Below, piece by piece: positions 1 to 8,481 of a stretch of DNA of 64,000 bases. The position numbers and the translations under genes are program-made. The notes beneath the pieces were generated by a model, which was given only the letters and a program-made list of their open reading frames with translations, had not been told where the DNA came from and made no database searches. The stretch lies in NCBI RefSeq assembly GCF_020782235.1, contig NZ_JAJGNO010000004.1, positions 62,001-126,000 on the forward strand, given 5' to 3'. Origin of the DNA: Sphingobium naphthae. Lineage in GTDB: Bacteria > Pseudomonadota > Alphaproteobacteria > Sphingomonadales > Sphingomonadaceae. Within the stretch, counting starts at the first letter, position 1. Every line of letters begins with the position of its first letter.

Positions 1-2
1 GG

Positions 3-635
3 CTGGCGGTGTTCGGCTATGCCCATGTGCCGCATCTGATCCCACGGCAGCGTCGCATCGATGACAGCGCCCTGCCCGATGCGGAAGCCCGCTTCGAACA
101 GGCGGCGCTGGCCCATGCGATGCTGAGGCAGGCTGGCTATGCAGCGGTCGGATTCGACCATTTCGCCCTGCCGACGGATGCGCTGGCGATGGCGGCGGCG
201 GACGGCACACTGCGCCGCAACTTCCAGGGGTTCACGGAAGATCAGGCGGACGTGCTGGTCGGCCTGGGCGCCAGCGCCATCAGCCTCTTTCCCGACCGCA
301 TCCTTCAGAATGAGAAGAATAGCGGCCGCTGGCATATGGCGATCGGCGCAGGCCGTTTCGCAACGGCGCGAGGTATCCATCGCACCGCCGAGGATAGGCT
401 GCGCGGCCGTGCCATCGAACAGCTATTGTGCCAGGGCGCTGCGGATGTCGCGCCCCTGCTCGATCCGGCGGCGCTGCGAGCGGCGCTGCTACCATTCGAG
501 CAACGCGGGTTGGTGACGTGGTGCGACGCGCGGGTGGAAATCGCGCCCGATGCGCTGCCCTATGCGCGCGTCATCGCGGCAAGGATCGATCGCTACCGCT
601 CTATGAGTAGCGTGCGGTTCAGCAATGCCGTCTGA
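3..635 (+). CDS. hemN: Oxygen-independent coproporphyrinogen III oxidase, C-terminal part (5' end outside window)
   Basis: The reading frame is open from base 3 and runs 210 codons to TGA at 633-635, so the N-terminal radical-SAM core lies outside the window. What remains resembles the HemN C-terminal region: a GYAHVPH stretch, a FDHFALP motif, NFQGFT and the end of the substrate-binding part. HemN oxidatively decarboxylates coproporphyrinogen III in the cytoplasm during anaerobic haem synthesis. The stop overlaps the start of the FNR-type regulator by 11 bases, so both are probably co-transcribed. The context (FNR regulators, cytochrome bd genes) fits low-oxygen haem supply. Because the start is missing, HemN-like paralogues such as HemW are not fully excluded, but the motifs favour HemN. 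Confidence 0.87.
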   Translation: MAVFGYAHVPHLIPRQRRIDDSALPDAEARFEQAALAHAMLRQAGYAAVGFDHFALPTDALAMAAADGTLRRNFQGFTEDQADVLVGLGASAISLFPDRILQNEKNSGRWHMAIGAGRFATARGIHRTAEDRLRGRAIEQLLCQGAADVAPLLDPAALRAALLPFEQRGLVTWCDARVEIAPDALPYARVIAARIDRYRSMSSVRFSNAV

Positions 636-1323
636 CCATCCGCACCCTGCCGGCCGCTGCGCCGTCTGCGCGGTGCGCGACAGCGCCTTATGCGCCACCT
701 TCGCCGAGCCGGAGCTCGCCGCCTTGCGCGCCATCGGTCGCCGTCGCACATTGCCCGCCGGGCAGATCGTCGTGAGCGCCGGCGACCCGGCGAGCTTCTG
801 CGCCAATCTCGTGTCAGGCGTGCTCAAGGTAGTCCGCGAGGAACATGACGGACGCACGCAGATCGTCGGGCTGCTCTTTCCGGGCGACCTTGTCGGTGAA
901 CCCTTTGTCGAAGAGGCGCGCGACACGTTGGTCGCGCTAACGGAAATCGACTTGTGCCTCTATCCGCGACAGCCGCTCGAAACGCTGCTCACCCACCATC
1001 CCGCCGCCACGCATTTGCTGTTGCGACGGGCGCTCGCCACGTTGGCGGAGGCGCGCAAATGGATGCTGATGCTGGGCCGGCGGCAAGCGCCCGAGAAAAT
1101 CGCCGCCTTTCTGCTGGACATGGAACGGCGGTTGGAGCCCGCGGCGGGCGGCGGCTATCATCTGCCGATGGGCCGGGCCGCAATGGGCGAGGTGCTGGGC
1201 CTCACGATCGAGACCGTCAGCCGCCAGTTGAGCGCGATGAAGCGGGCTGGCATGATCGCACTGCCCAGCCGGCGTCACATCCTGTTGCTGGATCGGCCAA
1301 AGTTGGCGCAGATAGCGGGATGA
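625..1323 (+). CDS. FNR/FixK-family oxygen-responsive transcriptional regulator (copy 1)
   Basis: A 232-residue Crp/Fnr-type regulator. The N-terminus carries Cys12, Cys15 and Cys23 (C-X2-C-X7-C, the FnrN/FnrL spacing). A further Cys111 in DLCLYP matches the position of the fourth cluster ligand of E. coli FNR, so a [4Fe-4S] oxygen sensor is expected. A cyclic-nucleotide-type beta-barrel follows, then a winged helix whose recognition helix reads TIETVSRQ, with the E-x-x-S-R contacts typical for TTGAT half-sites. The start overlaps hemN by 11 bases. The gene converges on cydC with a gap of only 19 bases. It likely activates the cyd genes through the FNR-like box at 4637-4650. A paralogue with the same motifs lies at 7641. 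Confidence 0.92.
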   Translation: MPSDHPHPAGRCAVCAVRDSALCATFAEPELAALRAIGRRRTLPAGQIVVSAGDPASFCANLVSGVLKVVREEHDGRTQIVGLLFPGDLVGEPFVEEARDTLVALTEIDLCLYPRQPLETLLTHHPAATHLLLRRALATLAEARKWMLMLGRRQAPEKIAAFLLDMERRLEPAAGGGYHLPMGRAAMGEVLGLTIETVSRQLSAMKRAGMIALPSRRHILLLDRPKLAQIAG

Positions 1324-1342
1324 CGCGCGCGGGTCGCGGTGG

Positions 1343-2959
1343 TCAGGCCGCCAGCGCCGCCCCCGCCGACCCTGCCGCGATGTCGAGCCTCTTGTCGCAC
1401 AGCGCCAGTGCGCCCGGGCGATGGCTGACCAGCAGCAGGCCCTGCCCGGTTCGGTCCAGCCGCGCGCCGAGCCGGCTCACCACCTGCGCTTCGGTCGCGG
1501 CGTCCAACCCTTCTGTCGGCTCGTCGAGCAGCAGCCAGGGCGCATCCGCGACATAGGCGCGAGCGAGCGAGAGCCGCCGCCGCTCGCCGCCCGACAGGCG
1601 AGCGCCATTTTCCCCAATCCAGATGTCGAGACCGCCCAACGCATGAATGCGATCCGTCAGCGCCGCATCCGTGAGCGCCGCCCACAGGTCCGCTTCGGAG
1701 GCATCGGCCCGAGCGAGCAGCAGATTGTCGCGCACGCTGCCTGCAATCAGCAGGGCGTCCTGGGGCGCCCAAGCGAAATGGCCGCGCAGCGCGTCGGGCG
1801 ACAGCCTGGCCACGTCCGTGCCGCCGATGGCGATGACGCCGGGTAGGCAGGGACGCAGGCCGATCAGACGCTCGACCAGCGTCGTCTTGCCAGCGCCCGA
1901 TGGTCCCACCAGCGCCGCGCGATCACCGGCGTCCAACCGCGCGCCCCATGGATGAGAGAAGTCGATCGACGCTCCGGCGTTTACGCCCGATGGCGGGTCG
2001 GCCACTGGCTGCGCGAGCGTCAGCAGAGCGTCGAGCCGCGCCTGCGCCTCCGCCGTCCGGCCCCGCTCCGTCATCGCACGCACCATCGGCCCGAGCGCAT
2101 CGATCGTCATCGCCGCCGCCAAAGCGGCCAGCGCAGCGATGGCGGCTCCGGCGGGAAGCGCCAGCGCCAGCGCGCCGGACGCTGCGACCCCGATCCCGGT
2201 CGCATGGACCCATTCGACACCGCTGGCGGCCTTGGCATGACGCAGGCGCGCAGCGGCGAAGGTCCGGCTATGCGCGTCGATCCGCTCGGCCGCCCAGGGT
2301 TCGAGGCCGAAGCAGCGCAGTTCGGGCGCGGCATCGACAAGCATGGAAAATTGTTCGCGCAGCGCCCCTTCCGACCGTTGCACCGCCGCTCCGGCGGCTT
2401 CCATCCGCCGCGCCAGCCCGTAACACAGGATCAGCACCGCGGCCGCACAAGCCATAGTGACGAGCGCCGGCCCAATGCCGCCGAGCAGCGTCAGCACAGC
2501 GCCCGACGCCAGAGCAGCAGCGACGCCCCACGGGCCGGACAAGCGCACGAACCGGGTTTCGATCGCATCGACGTCGCCGATCAGGCGGGCGGTCGCTTCA
2601 CCCGTGCCCAGCGCCAGCGCCCGATCGGCGGGCGCGGCGGCGATGGCGGCGAACAGTGCGGGCCGAATATGCGCGAGCGCGCCGAATGCCGCCGCATGCG
2701 ATGCCAGCCGCTCGCCATAGCGCGCGCCTGTGCGCACAATGGCGAGCAGCCGGATGCCGGCGGACGGCAGCATATAATTGAACGCTTGGGCGGCGGCGAT
2801 CCCGCTCGCACCTGCCAGCGCCGCGGCCGTGATGAACCAGCCCGAAAGCCCCAGCAGCAGGACCGAGGCGGCTGCCACCAGTGCAGCGAACAGCGCGGCC
2901 TGACGCAAACGGCGGCGCTGGGCGCGTCGTTCGCGCGCGATGAGCTGGTCCAGCGTCAT
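1343..2959 (-). CDS. cydC: Thiol reductant ABC exporter subunit CydC
   Basis: A 538-residue half-transporter with an N-terminal six-helix membrane domain and a C-terminal ATPase domain showing Walker A (GPSGAGKTT), the signature LSGGERRR and Walker B (LLLDEPTEGLD). With CydD it exports glutathione and cysteine to the periplasm, which is needed to assemble cytochrome bd. I chose the ATG at 2959 because it overlaps the cydD stop as ATGA and has GGAGG six bases upstream; an ATG two codons earlier is possible. Translational coupling with cydD is likely. The gene is divergent from its target oxidase genes cydABX, so assembly factor and oxidase share one regulatory region. Confidence 0.93.
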   Translation of the reverse strand: MTLDQLIARERRAQRRRLRQAALFAALVAAASVLLLGLSGWFITAAALAGASGIAAAQAFNYMLPSAGIRLLAIVRTGARYGERLASHAAAFGALAHIRPALFAAIAAAPADRALALGTGEATARLIGDVDAIETRFVRLSGPWGVAAALASGAVLTLLGGIGPALVTMACAAAVLILCYGLARRMEAAGAAVQRSEGALREQFSMLVDAAPELRCFGLEPWAAERIDAHSRTFAAARLRHAKAASGVEWVHATGIGVAASGALALALPAGAAIAALAALAAAMTIDALGPMVRAMTERGRTAEAQARLDALLTLAQPVADPPSGVNAGASIDFSHPWGARLDAGDRAALVGPSGAGKTTLVERLIGLRPCLPGVIAIGGTDVARLSPDALRGHFAWAPQDALLIAGSVRDNLLLARADASEADLWAALTDAALTDRIHALGGLDIWIGENGARLSGGERRRLSLARAYVADAPWLLLDEPTEGLDAATEAQVVSRLGARLDRTGQGLLLVSHRPGALALCDKRLDIAAGSAGAALAA

Positions 2960-4602
2960 GCGCATCCTCCCAGGCGAACGACGTGATCCGCGATAGCGGC
3001 GAGTCGCTCGCTATGCGTGGCTATCAGGGTAGTCCGACCGCGCCGCGCGGTATGGATGGTCGCGATCAGAGCGGCCTCTGCCGCGCTGTCGAGATGTGCG
3101 GTCGGCTCGTCGAGCAGCAGCAGCGGCGCCGACGTCAGCAAGGCGCGGGCCAGCGCAATCCGGCGACGCTCACCGCCCGACAGGCGGCCGCCCCGGCTGT
3201 CCACTTGCGTATCAAGCCCCTGCGGGCGATGCGCGAGCATGGGCCCCAATCCCGTCGACTGGATCACCTGCGCCAGGTCCTGCGCGTTGGCGTTGGCGCG
3301 CGCGAGGCGCAGATTGTCGCGAATCGTGCCGGCGATGATCAGCGGATGCTGCCCAGCCCAGGCGGCGAGCGGCGCAACGCTTCCCTCCGCGCCCAGCGGA
3401 TCATCGTCGATCAGGACTTGTCCTCCCGTCAACGGGGCTAGGCCCAGCAGCATATGGAGCAGGCTGGTCTTACCGCTTCCCGATGGGCCAAGCAGGGCCA
3501 CCGTCGCCCCCGGAGCGATGTCGAGGCTGAAGCCTGTGATCACGTCGGCATCTTCGCCGGCGTAGCGGATGGCGACGTCGGCGAAGCGCAGGCGCGGCGG
3601 CGCGGTCCTGGGGGCCATGGCAGGCGCAGCGGCCGGCGCGGGCAAAGCCGCCAGCCGGTCAGCCGCGGTTTCGGCGGCCTGCTTGTCATGATAGGCAGCG
3701 GCAAGGCGGCGCAGCGGGCCGTAAAATTCCGGCGCGAGGGCAAGCACGAAGAAGGCCTGCCACAAAGTCAGCTGTTCGGGCACCGGAAAGGGCAGCAGGC
3801 CGAGCAGGTTGAAACCGCAATAGACGGCAACCAGCGCGACCGACAAAGCGGCAAAAAATTCCAGCGCCCCTGAGGACAGAAAGGCGACGCGCAGCACCCG
3901 CATCGTCCGCTCCGCCAGCTCGTTCGCGGCGGCCGCCAGCACGACCGTCTCGCGCGCTTCGGCGCGAAAGGCGAGCACCACCGGCAGCGCTCGCACGCGA
4001 TCGGCGAAATGGCCGGTCAGCCGCGCAAGAGCGGTGAACTGCCGCCGCGACTGATCGGCCGCCGCTCCGCCCGCCAGGGCCATGGCGAGGATGAAGGGCA
4101 CCAGCGTCGCGATCAGGATCGCCGCCGACAGCGGACTGGCGAAGGCGATGGCGACAAGGACCAGCACCGGGGCGATCGCCGCCGCCTTCCGGGCAGGCGC
4201 GAACCGCGCGACAAAGCCGTCCAGCGCTTCCACTTCATCGATTGCAGCGCTCATCAACGCGCCCGTCGTCAGCGTCGCGGCGGCGGGACGACGCAGCGCG
4301 GCCGCCACCACATCGCAGCGCAGGCGTATTTTCGCCCGCGCCGCATCCGCCGCGCCTTTGCGCGCGGCAGCCCTGGCGAACAGACCGCGCGCCGCGCCGG
4401 ACCCGGCGGCAAGCACCATATAGGGCCACGCCTGCATGCTGCCTGCAGCAATAGCGCCAGCGATGCCGGCGGCGAACCCGACAGCCGCAATCGTGTCAAA
4501 CAGCAGCAGGGCGCTCGTTTCCCGAGCGTCGCTCCCCGCTTTCGCGGCCAGCCAGCGCGCACGTGCCCGCGCCGCCATCTTGTCCTGTATCGCCATAGCC
4601 AT
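2956..4602 (-). CDS. cydD: Thiol reductant ABC exporter subunit CydD
   Basis: The partner half-transporter of CydC: membrane domain in about the first 310 residues, then an ATPase domain with GPSGSGKTS, LSGGERRRIALARA and LLLLDEPTAHLD. The frame is open up to a TTG at 4650, but that codon lies inside the palindromic FNR-like box, so I place the start at the ATG at 4602 (548 residues); the next ATG at 4596 is equally possible. The 3' end overlaps cydC by four bases. Function by family: ATP-driven export of reduced thiols to the periplasm for haem insertion into cytochrome bd. Expression is probably low-oxygen induced from the divergent promoter region shared with cydA. Confidence 0.92.
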   Translation of the reverse strand: MAMAIQDKMAARARARWLAAKAGSDARETSALLLFDTIAAVGFAAGIAGAIAAGSMQAWPYMVLAAGSGAARGLFARAAARKGAADAARAKIRLRCDVVAAALRRPAAATLTTGALMSAAIDEVEALDGFVARFAPARKAAAIAPVLVLVAIAFASPLSAAILIATLVPFILAMALAGGAAADQSRRQFTALARLTGHFADRVRALPVVLAFRAEARETVVLAAAANELAERTMRVLRVAFLSSGALEFFAALSVALVAVYCGFNLLGLLPFPVPEQLTLWQAFFVLALAPEFYGPLRRLAAAYHDKQAAETAADRLAALPAPAAAPAMAPRTAPPRLRFADVAIRYAGEDADVITGFSLDIAPGATVALLGPSGSGKTSLLHMLLGLAPLTGGQVLIDDDPLGAEGSVAPLAAWAGQHPLIIAGTIRDNLRLARANANAQDLAQVIQSTGLGPMLAHRPQGLDTQVDSRGGRLSGGERRRIALARALLTSAPLLLLDEPTAHLDSAAEAALIATIHTARRGRTTLIATHSERLAAIADHVVRLGGCA

Positions 4603-4636
4603 GTCGTGCTGATCGCTCCGGAGATCATGACCGTCT

Positions 4637-4650
4637 TTGACCAAGGTCAA
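4637..4650. promoter_or_regulatory. FNR/FixK-type box between cydD and cydA
   Basis: TTGACCAAGGTCAA is an inverted repeat (TTGAC, four-base spacer, GTCAA), one base per arm away from the FNR/FixK consensus TTGAT-N4-ATCAA. Its centre is 78 bases upstream of the cydA start. An activator bound at the usual -41.5 position would give a transcript starting near 4685. It also lies just upstream of the chosen cydD start. Two regulators with an FNR-type recognition helix are encoded on either side of the cyd genes. Confidence 0.75.
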
Positions 4651-4721
4651 TGTTGTGACCGCGTGGCCAACCTAAGTGCCGCGCATCGTGGGGCCACACC
4701 GGTCCTCGGAGGAGACATTCC

Positions 4722-6290
4722 ATGGACCCGATGGTCGCCGATCTATCGCGGCTTCAGTTCGCCCTGACCGCGCTTTACCATTTTCTCTTCGTCCCGCTGA
4801 CGCTGGGCCTGTCGTTCATGCTGGTCATCATGGAATCGGTCTATGTCATGACCAACCGGCCGGTCTGGCGCACGGCGACGCGCTTCTGGGGCAAGATATT
4901 CGGCATCAACTTCGTCCTGGGCGTCGCCACGGGGCTGACGATGGAATTCCAGTTCGGAACGAACTGGTCCTATTTTTCCCATTATGTCGGCGACATCTTC
5001 GGCGCTCCGCTGGCGATCGAGGGGCTGATGGCCTTCTTCCTCGAAGCGACCATGGTGGGGATCATGTTCTTCGGATGGGACCGGCTCTCGAAGCTTGGCC
5101 ACTTGTTTGTCACCTTCCTGGTGGCGCTGGGCACCAACCTGTCGGCTTTGTGGATCCTGATCGCCAATGGCTGGATGCAGAACCCGGTCGGCGCGACCTT
5201 CAATCCCGACACCATGCGCATGGAGGTGAGCGACTTTGGCGCCGTGCTATTCAATCCGATCGCGCAGGCCAAGTTCGTTCATACGGTGAGCGCGGGCTAT
5301 GTGATCGCCGCAGTGCTGGTGCTGGGCGTCTCTGCCTATTGGCTGCTCAAGGGCCGGTTCGTGCCGATCGCGCGCCGCTCCATGACCGTCGCGGCCGCCT
5401 TCGGCCTTGCCGCCTCGCTCTCTGTCGTCGTGCTGGGCGACGAAAGCGGCTATGCGCTCACCGACAATCAGAAAATGAAGCTCGCCGCCATCGAAGCGGC
5501 CTGGCACACCGAGGAAAGCCCGGCCGGCCTCACCATCTTCGGCATGCCCGACACGGTTGCGCGCACCACTCGCTATGAAGTGCAGGTACCCTGGCTGCTC
5601 GGCCTGATTGCCACCCGCAGCCTGGACGGCACCGTCGCCGGCATGTCTGAACTGGTGCTCAAGGCGCAGGAACGGATCATATCAGGCGTCCGAGCCTATG
5701 ACGCGGTGGAAAGGCTGAAGGTCGATCCGCAGGACCGGGCGGCGCGCGCCCAGTTCGAAGCGCACAAGCGCGACTTGGGCTATGCCCTGCTGCTCAAGCG
5801 CCAGATCGCCGATCCGCGCGCCGCCACGCCGCAACAGGTCACGGCCGCAGCTTGGGACACGGTTCCCGACGTACCGCTGATGTTCTGGAGCTTCCGCATC
5901 ATGGCCGCGATCGGCTTTGCGATGATCGCGCTGTTCGCCACCGCCTTCGTGCTCTGTTCGCTGCGGCTGCACCTGCAATCGCGCTGGTTCCTGCGCCTGG
6001 CCGTCGCCGCCATCCCGCTGCCCTGGTTCGCCGCCGAACTGGGCTGGATCGTGGCGGAGCTTGGCCGCCAGCCTTGGGCAATCGAAGGAGTGCTGCCGAC
6101 GTTCCTTGCCAGCAGCTCGCTCAGCCGCGGTGCGCTCTGGACCACTCTGGCGGGTTTCACGCTGCTCTATGGCGCGCTCGCCGTGATCGAGGTGCGGTTG
6201 ATCCTGGCCGCGATCCGGCACGGCCCCAGCGATGCCGAGCATGACCAGCCGACGCCCGGCTCCCTTCCCGCCACCCCGATGACAGCCTGA
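4722..6290 (+). CDS. cydA: Cytochrome bd ubiquinol oxidase subunit I
   Basis: A 522-residue membrane protein, the same length as E. coli CydA and closely similar along its whole length (for example the EFQFGTNWSYFSHYVGDIFG region). Haem ligands are recognisable: His20 (b595), His187 and Met394 (b558), with GRQPW at 448-452. The segment between about residues 240 and 385 gives the long-Q-loop form rather than the short cyanide-insensitive CIO form. It oxidises quinol and reduces oxygen with high affinity in the inner membrane. The start ATG follows a GGAGGA ribosome-binding site. It begins the cydABX operon, with an FNR-like box upstream. Confidence 0.97.
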   Translation: MDPMVADLSRLQFALTALYHFLFVPLTLGLSFMLVIMESVYVMTNRPVWRTATRFWGKIFGINFVLGVATGLTMEFQFGTNWSYFSHYVGDIFGAPLAIEGLMAFFLEATMVGIMFFGWDRLSKLGHLFVTFLVALGTNLSALWILIANGWMQNPVGATFNPDTMRMEVSDFGAVLFNPIAQAKFVHTVSAGYVIAAVLVLGVSAYWLLKGRFVPIARRSMTVAAAFGLAASLSVVVLGDESGYALTDNQKMKLAAIEAAWHTEESPAGLTIFGMPDTVARTTRYEVQVPWLLGLIATRSLDGTVAGMSELVLKAQERIISGVRAYDAVERLKVDPQDRAARAQFEAHKRDLGYALLLKRQIADPRAATPQQVTAAAWDTVPDVPLMFWSFRIMAAIGFAMIALFATAFVLCSLRLHLQSRWFLRLAVAAIPLPWFAAELGWIVAELGRQPWAIEGVLPTFLASSSLSRGALWTTLAGFTLLYGALAVIEVRLILAAIRHGPSDAEHDQPTPGSLPATPMTA

Positions 6291-6311
6291 CCCGGCCAAA
6301 GGAGCAAGACG

Positions 6312-7451
6312 ATGTTCGACTATGAAATGCTGCGCATCATCTGGTGGGGCCTGCTGGGCGTGCTGCTCATCGGCTTCGCCCTGACCGATGGCTTCGACCT
6401 GGGTGTCGCGGCGCTGCTGCCCTTCGTGGCGCGCTCCGATGTCGAGCGGCGTCAGGTTATCAATAGCATCGGCCCGACTTGGGAAGGGAACCAGGTCTGG
6501 TTCATCCTGGGCGGCGGCGCGATCTTCGCCGCCTGGCCGTTCGTCTATGCGGTCAGCTTCTCCGGATTCTACCTGGCGATGTTCCTGGTCCTCTCCGCGC
6601 TGATCCTGCGCCCGGTGGGGTTCAAATATCGCTCCAAAAGGCCGGACCCGCAGTGGCGCACGCGCTGGGACTGGGCGCTATTCGTCGGCGGGTTCGTGCC
6701 CGCCCTGGTGTTCGGCGTGGCGGTAGGCAATGTGCTGCAGGGCGCCCCCTTCCGCATCGACAGCGATCTGCGCTCCTTCTACGAAGGCGGCTTCTTCGGC
6801 CTCTTCACGCCCTTCACCCTGCTCTGCGGGCTATTGTCTGTGGCGATGCTGGTGCTGCACGGATCGGCCTGGCTGGCGATCAAGGTCGCCCATGGGCCGG
6901 TGCATGATCGCGCCCGCCGGTTCGGCACCATCGCCGCGCTGTTGTCGATCCTGCTGTTCGCCGCCGGGTTCCTGTTCATCGCCTATGGCGATCTGGGCTA
7001 CCGGAGCGTGGGTCCGGTCGATCCCATCGGCCCCTCCAACCCGCTGCGCACCAGCAGCGTCGCGGCGGCCGGCGCCTGGCTCGACAATTACCGCGCCTAT
7101 CCGTGGATGATGGCGGCGCCGCTGCTGGGGTTCGCCGGCGCGGCGCTGGCGCTAGTGGGCATTCGCCAGGGGCGCGAAGCGCTCGCCTTCACCGGCTCTT
7201 CCTGCGCGGCCGTCGGGATCATTGCCTCCGTCGGCTGTTCGATGTTTCCCTACATCCTGCCATCGAGCATCGATGCCCATTCCAGCCTGACGGTGTGGAA
7301 CGCGTCCTCCACCCACAAGACGCTGGGCATCATGCTGGTCTGCACGCTGGTCTTCCTGCCGATCGTGCTCGCCTACACCGCCTGGGCTTACAAGGTCATG
7401 TTCGGCCGGGTGACGACGGACGATGTGCGCACCAACCCCGATTTCTACTGA
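6312..7451 (+). CDS. cydB: Cytochrome bd ubiquinol oxidase subunit II
   Basis: A 379-residue polytopic membrane protein that begins with the typical CydB sequence (YEMLRIIWWGLLGVLL followed by ALTDGFDLG). It lies 21 bases after cydA with an AGGAGCAAG ribosome-binding site. CydB pairs with CydA to form the bd oxidase heterodimer; it binds no haem in the E. coli enzyme but is needed for stability. The end is followed after 11 bases by the small subunit cydX, so the three genes form one operon. Confidence 0.97.
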   Translation: MFDYEMLRIIWWGLLGVLLIGFALTDGFDLGVAALLPFVARSDVERRQVINSIGPTWEGNQVWFILGGGAIFAAWPFVYAVSFSGFYLAMFLVLSALILRPVGFKYRSKRPDPQWRTRWDWALFVGGFVPALVFGVAVGNVLQGAPFRIDSDLRSFYEGGFFGLFTPFTLLCGLLSVAMLVLHGSAWLAIKVAHGPVHDRARRFGTIAALLSILLFAAGFLFIAYGDLGYRSVGPVDPIGPSNPLRTSSVAAAGAWLDNYRAYPWMMAAPLLGFAGAALALVGIRQGREALAFTGSSCAAVGIIASVGCSMFPYILPSSIDAHSSLTVWNASSTHKTLGIMLVCTLVFLPIVLAYTAWAYKVMFGRVTTDDVRTNPDFY

Positions 7452-7462
7452 AGGAATGCGAG

Positions 7463-7585
7463 ATGTGGTATTTTTCCTGGGTTCTGGGCCTTGGCCTTGC
7501 CGTCCTTTTCGGCATCCTCAACGGCATCTGGCATGAATTCGACTTGCCAATCGAGGATGATGTGCGGGCCGATGCTGAACGCTGA
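7463..7585 (+). CDS. cydX: Cytochrome bd small subunit CydX
   Basis: A 40-residue protein that starts MWYFSWVLG, matching the MWYFAWILG start of E. coli CydX. One transmembrane helix is followed by an acidic tail. Position directly after cydB, 11 bases downstream with an AAGGA ribosome-binding site, is the usual arrangement. CydX stabilises the haems of the bd oxidase. At 40 residues it is easily missed by automated gene calling. Confidence 0.93.
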   Translation: MWYFSWVLGLGLAVLFGILNGIWHEFDLPIEDDVRADAER

Positions 7586-7640
7586 TTGCAACCGTCGTTT
7601 TCGCCAAGACTCAGGATCGTGGCTCCAGTATATCGGGGTC

Positions 7641-8351
7641 ATGATTCCGAGCAGCATCTGTGCCGACTGTGCCGTTCGCGACCGGGCGCTATGCGCCAGT
7701 CTCAGCGACGAGGAACTGCTGGAACTGAATGCCCTTGGCCAACGCCGCCATCTAAGCCGTGGAGAAGCGTTGTTTTGGGCTGGTGATGATAGCGCTATCT
7801 GCGCCAATTTGCTGGATGGCGTCCTCAAGATTGTGGCTTCCACCTCGGACGGGCGAGAACAGATCGTAGGATTGCTCTACCCGGCGGATTTCGCCGGTCA
7901 GCTTTTCGCGGCGCAGGTCGATTTCACGATTGCTGCGCTGACCGATGTCGATCTCTGCGTCTTTCCACGCGGGGCTTTCGAGAAAGTGCTCCAAAGGCAT
8001 GCACGAATGGAGCACTTGCTCCTTCAGCGCACACTGGCGGCGCTGGGCGAGGCTCGCTCGCGCATGCTGTCATTGGCACGCAAGTCGGCAGAGGAAAAGG
8101 TCGCCGGATTCCTGATCGACATGACCGTACGAATGGCCGACGCAAGCTCCCGCGCTACACCTGGCGGGCCCGTCACCTTCGATCTCCCTCTCAGTCGTGG
8201 CCAGATGGCTGATATTCTGGGACTGACGATCGAGACGGTCAGCCGCCAGATCACCAAGCTTCGCGATGCTGGCGTGATCAACCTTCCAGGCGGCCGCGCG
8301 ATCACGATCGCCGACCGCCCCGCACTCATACGCCGTGCCGAAGCCGCGTAA
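7641..8351 (+). CDS. FNR/FixK-family oxygen-responsive transcriptional regulator (copy 2)
   Basis: A 236-residue Crp/Fnr regulator using the ATG at 7641; the frame is open further upstream, overlapping cydX, but the homologous part starts here. Cys7, Cys10 and Cys18 (C-X2-C-X7-C) and Cys106 in DLCVFP are the expected iron-sulphur ligands. The helix-turn-helix contains TIETVSRQ, identical to copy 1, so both proteins probably bind the same sites. It follows cydX by 55 bases and may be read from the cyd operon, which would give a feedback loop. The two copies differ clearly elsewhere in sequence, so they are diverged paralogues rather than a recent duplication. Confidence 0.9.
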   Translation: MIPSSICADCAVRDRALCASLSDEELLELNALGQRRHLSRGEALFWAGDDSAICANLLDGVLKIVASTSDGREQIVGLLYPADFAGQLFAAQVDFTIAALTDVDLCVFPRGAFEKVLQRHARMEHLLLQRTLAALGEARSRMLSLARKSAEEKVAGFLIDMTVRMADASSRATPGGPVTFDLPLSRGQMADILGLTIETVSRQITKLRDAGVINLPGGRAITIADRPALIRRAEAA

Positions 8352-8481
8352 ATGATCTGCCCTGCCTCCATCTGATCCCACCCTATCATGCGCAGCGCTC
8401 CAGTTGGAAAGGAGTGCCTGCCTTCTTCGCCGACTTAATCATTGCCTCAAACAGCTACCTTTCCATAACGGAGACATCGCC

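Noticed and set aside
40..8351. A second FNR box upstream of the copy 2 regulator at 7641
   Set aside because: No TTGAT/ATCAA-like dyad was found in 7586-7640; expression is more likely by read-through from cydABX.
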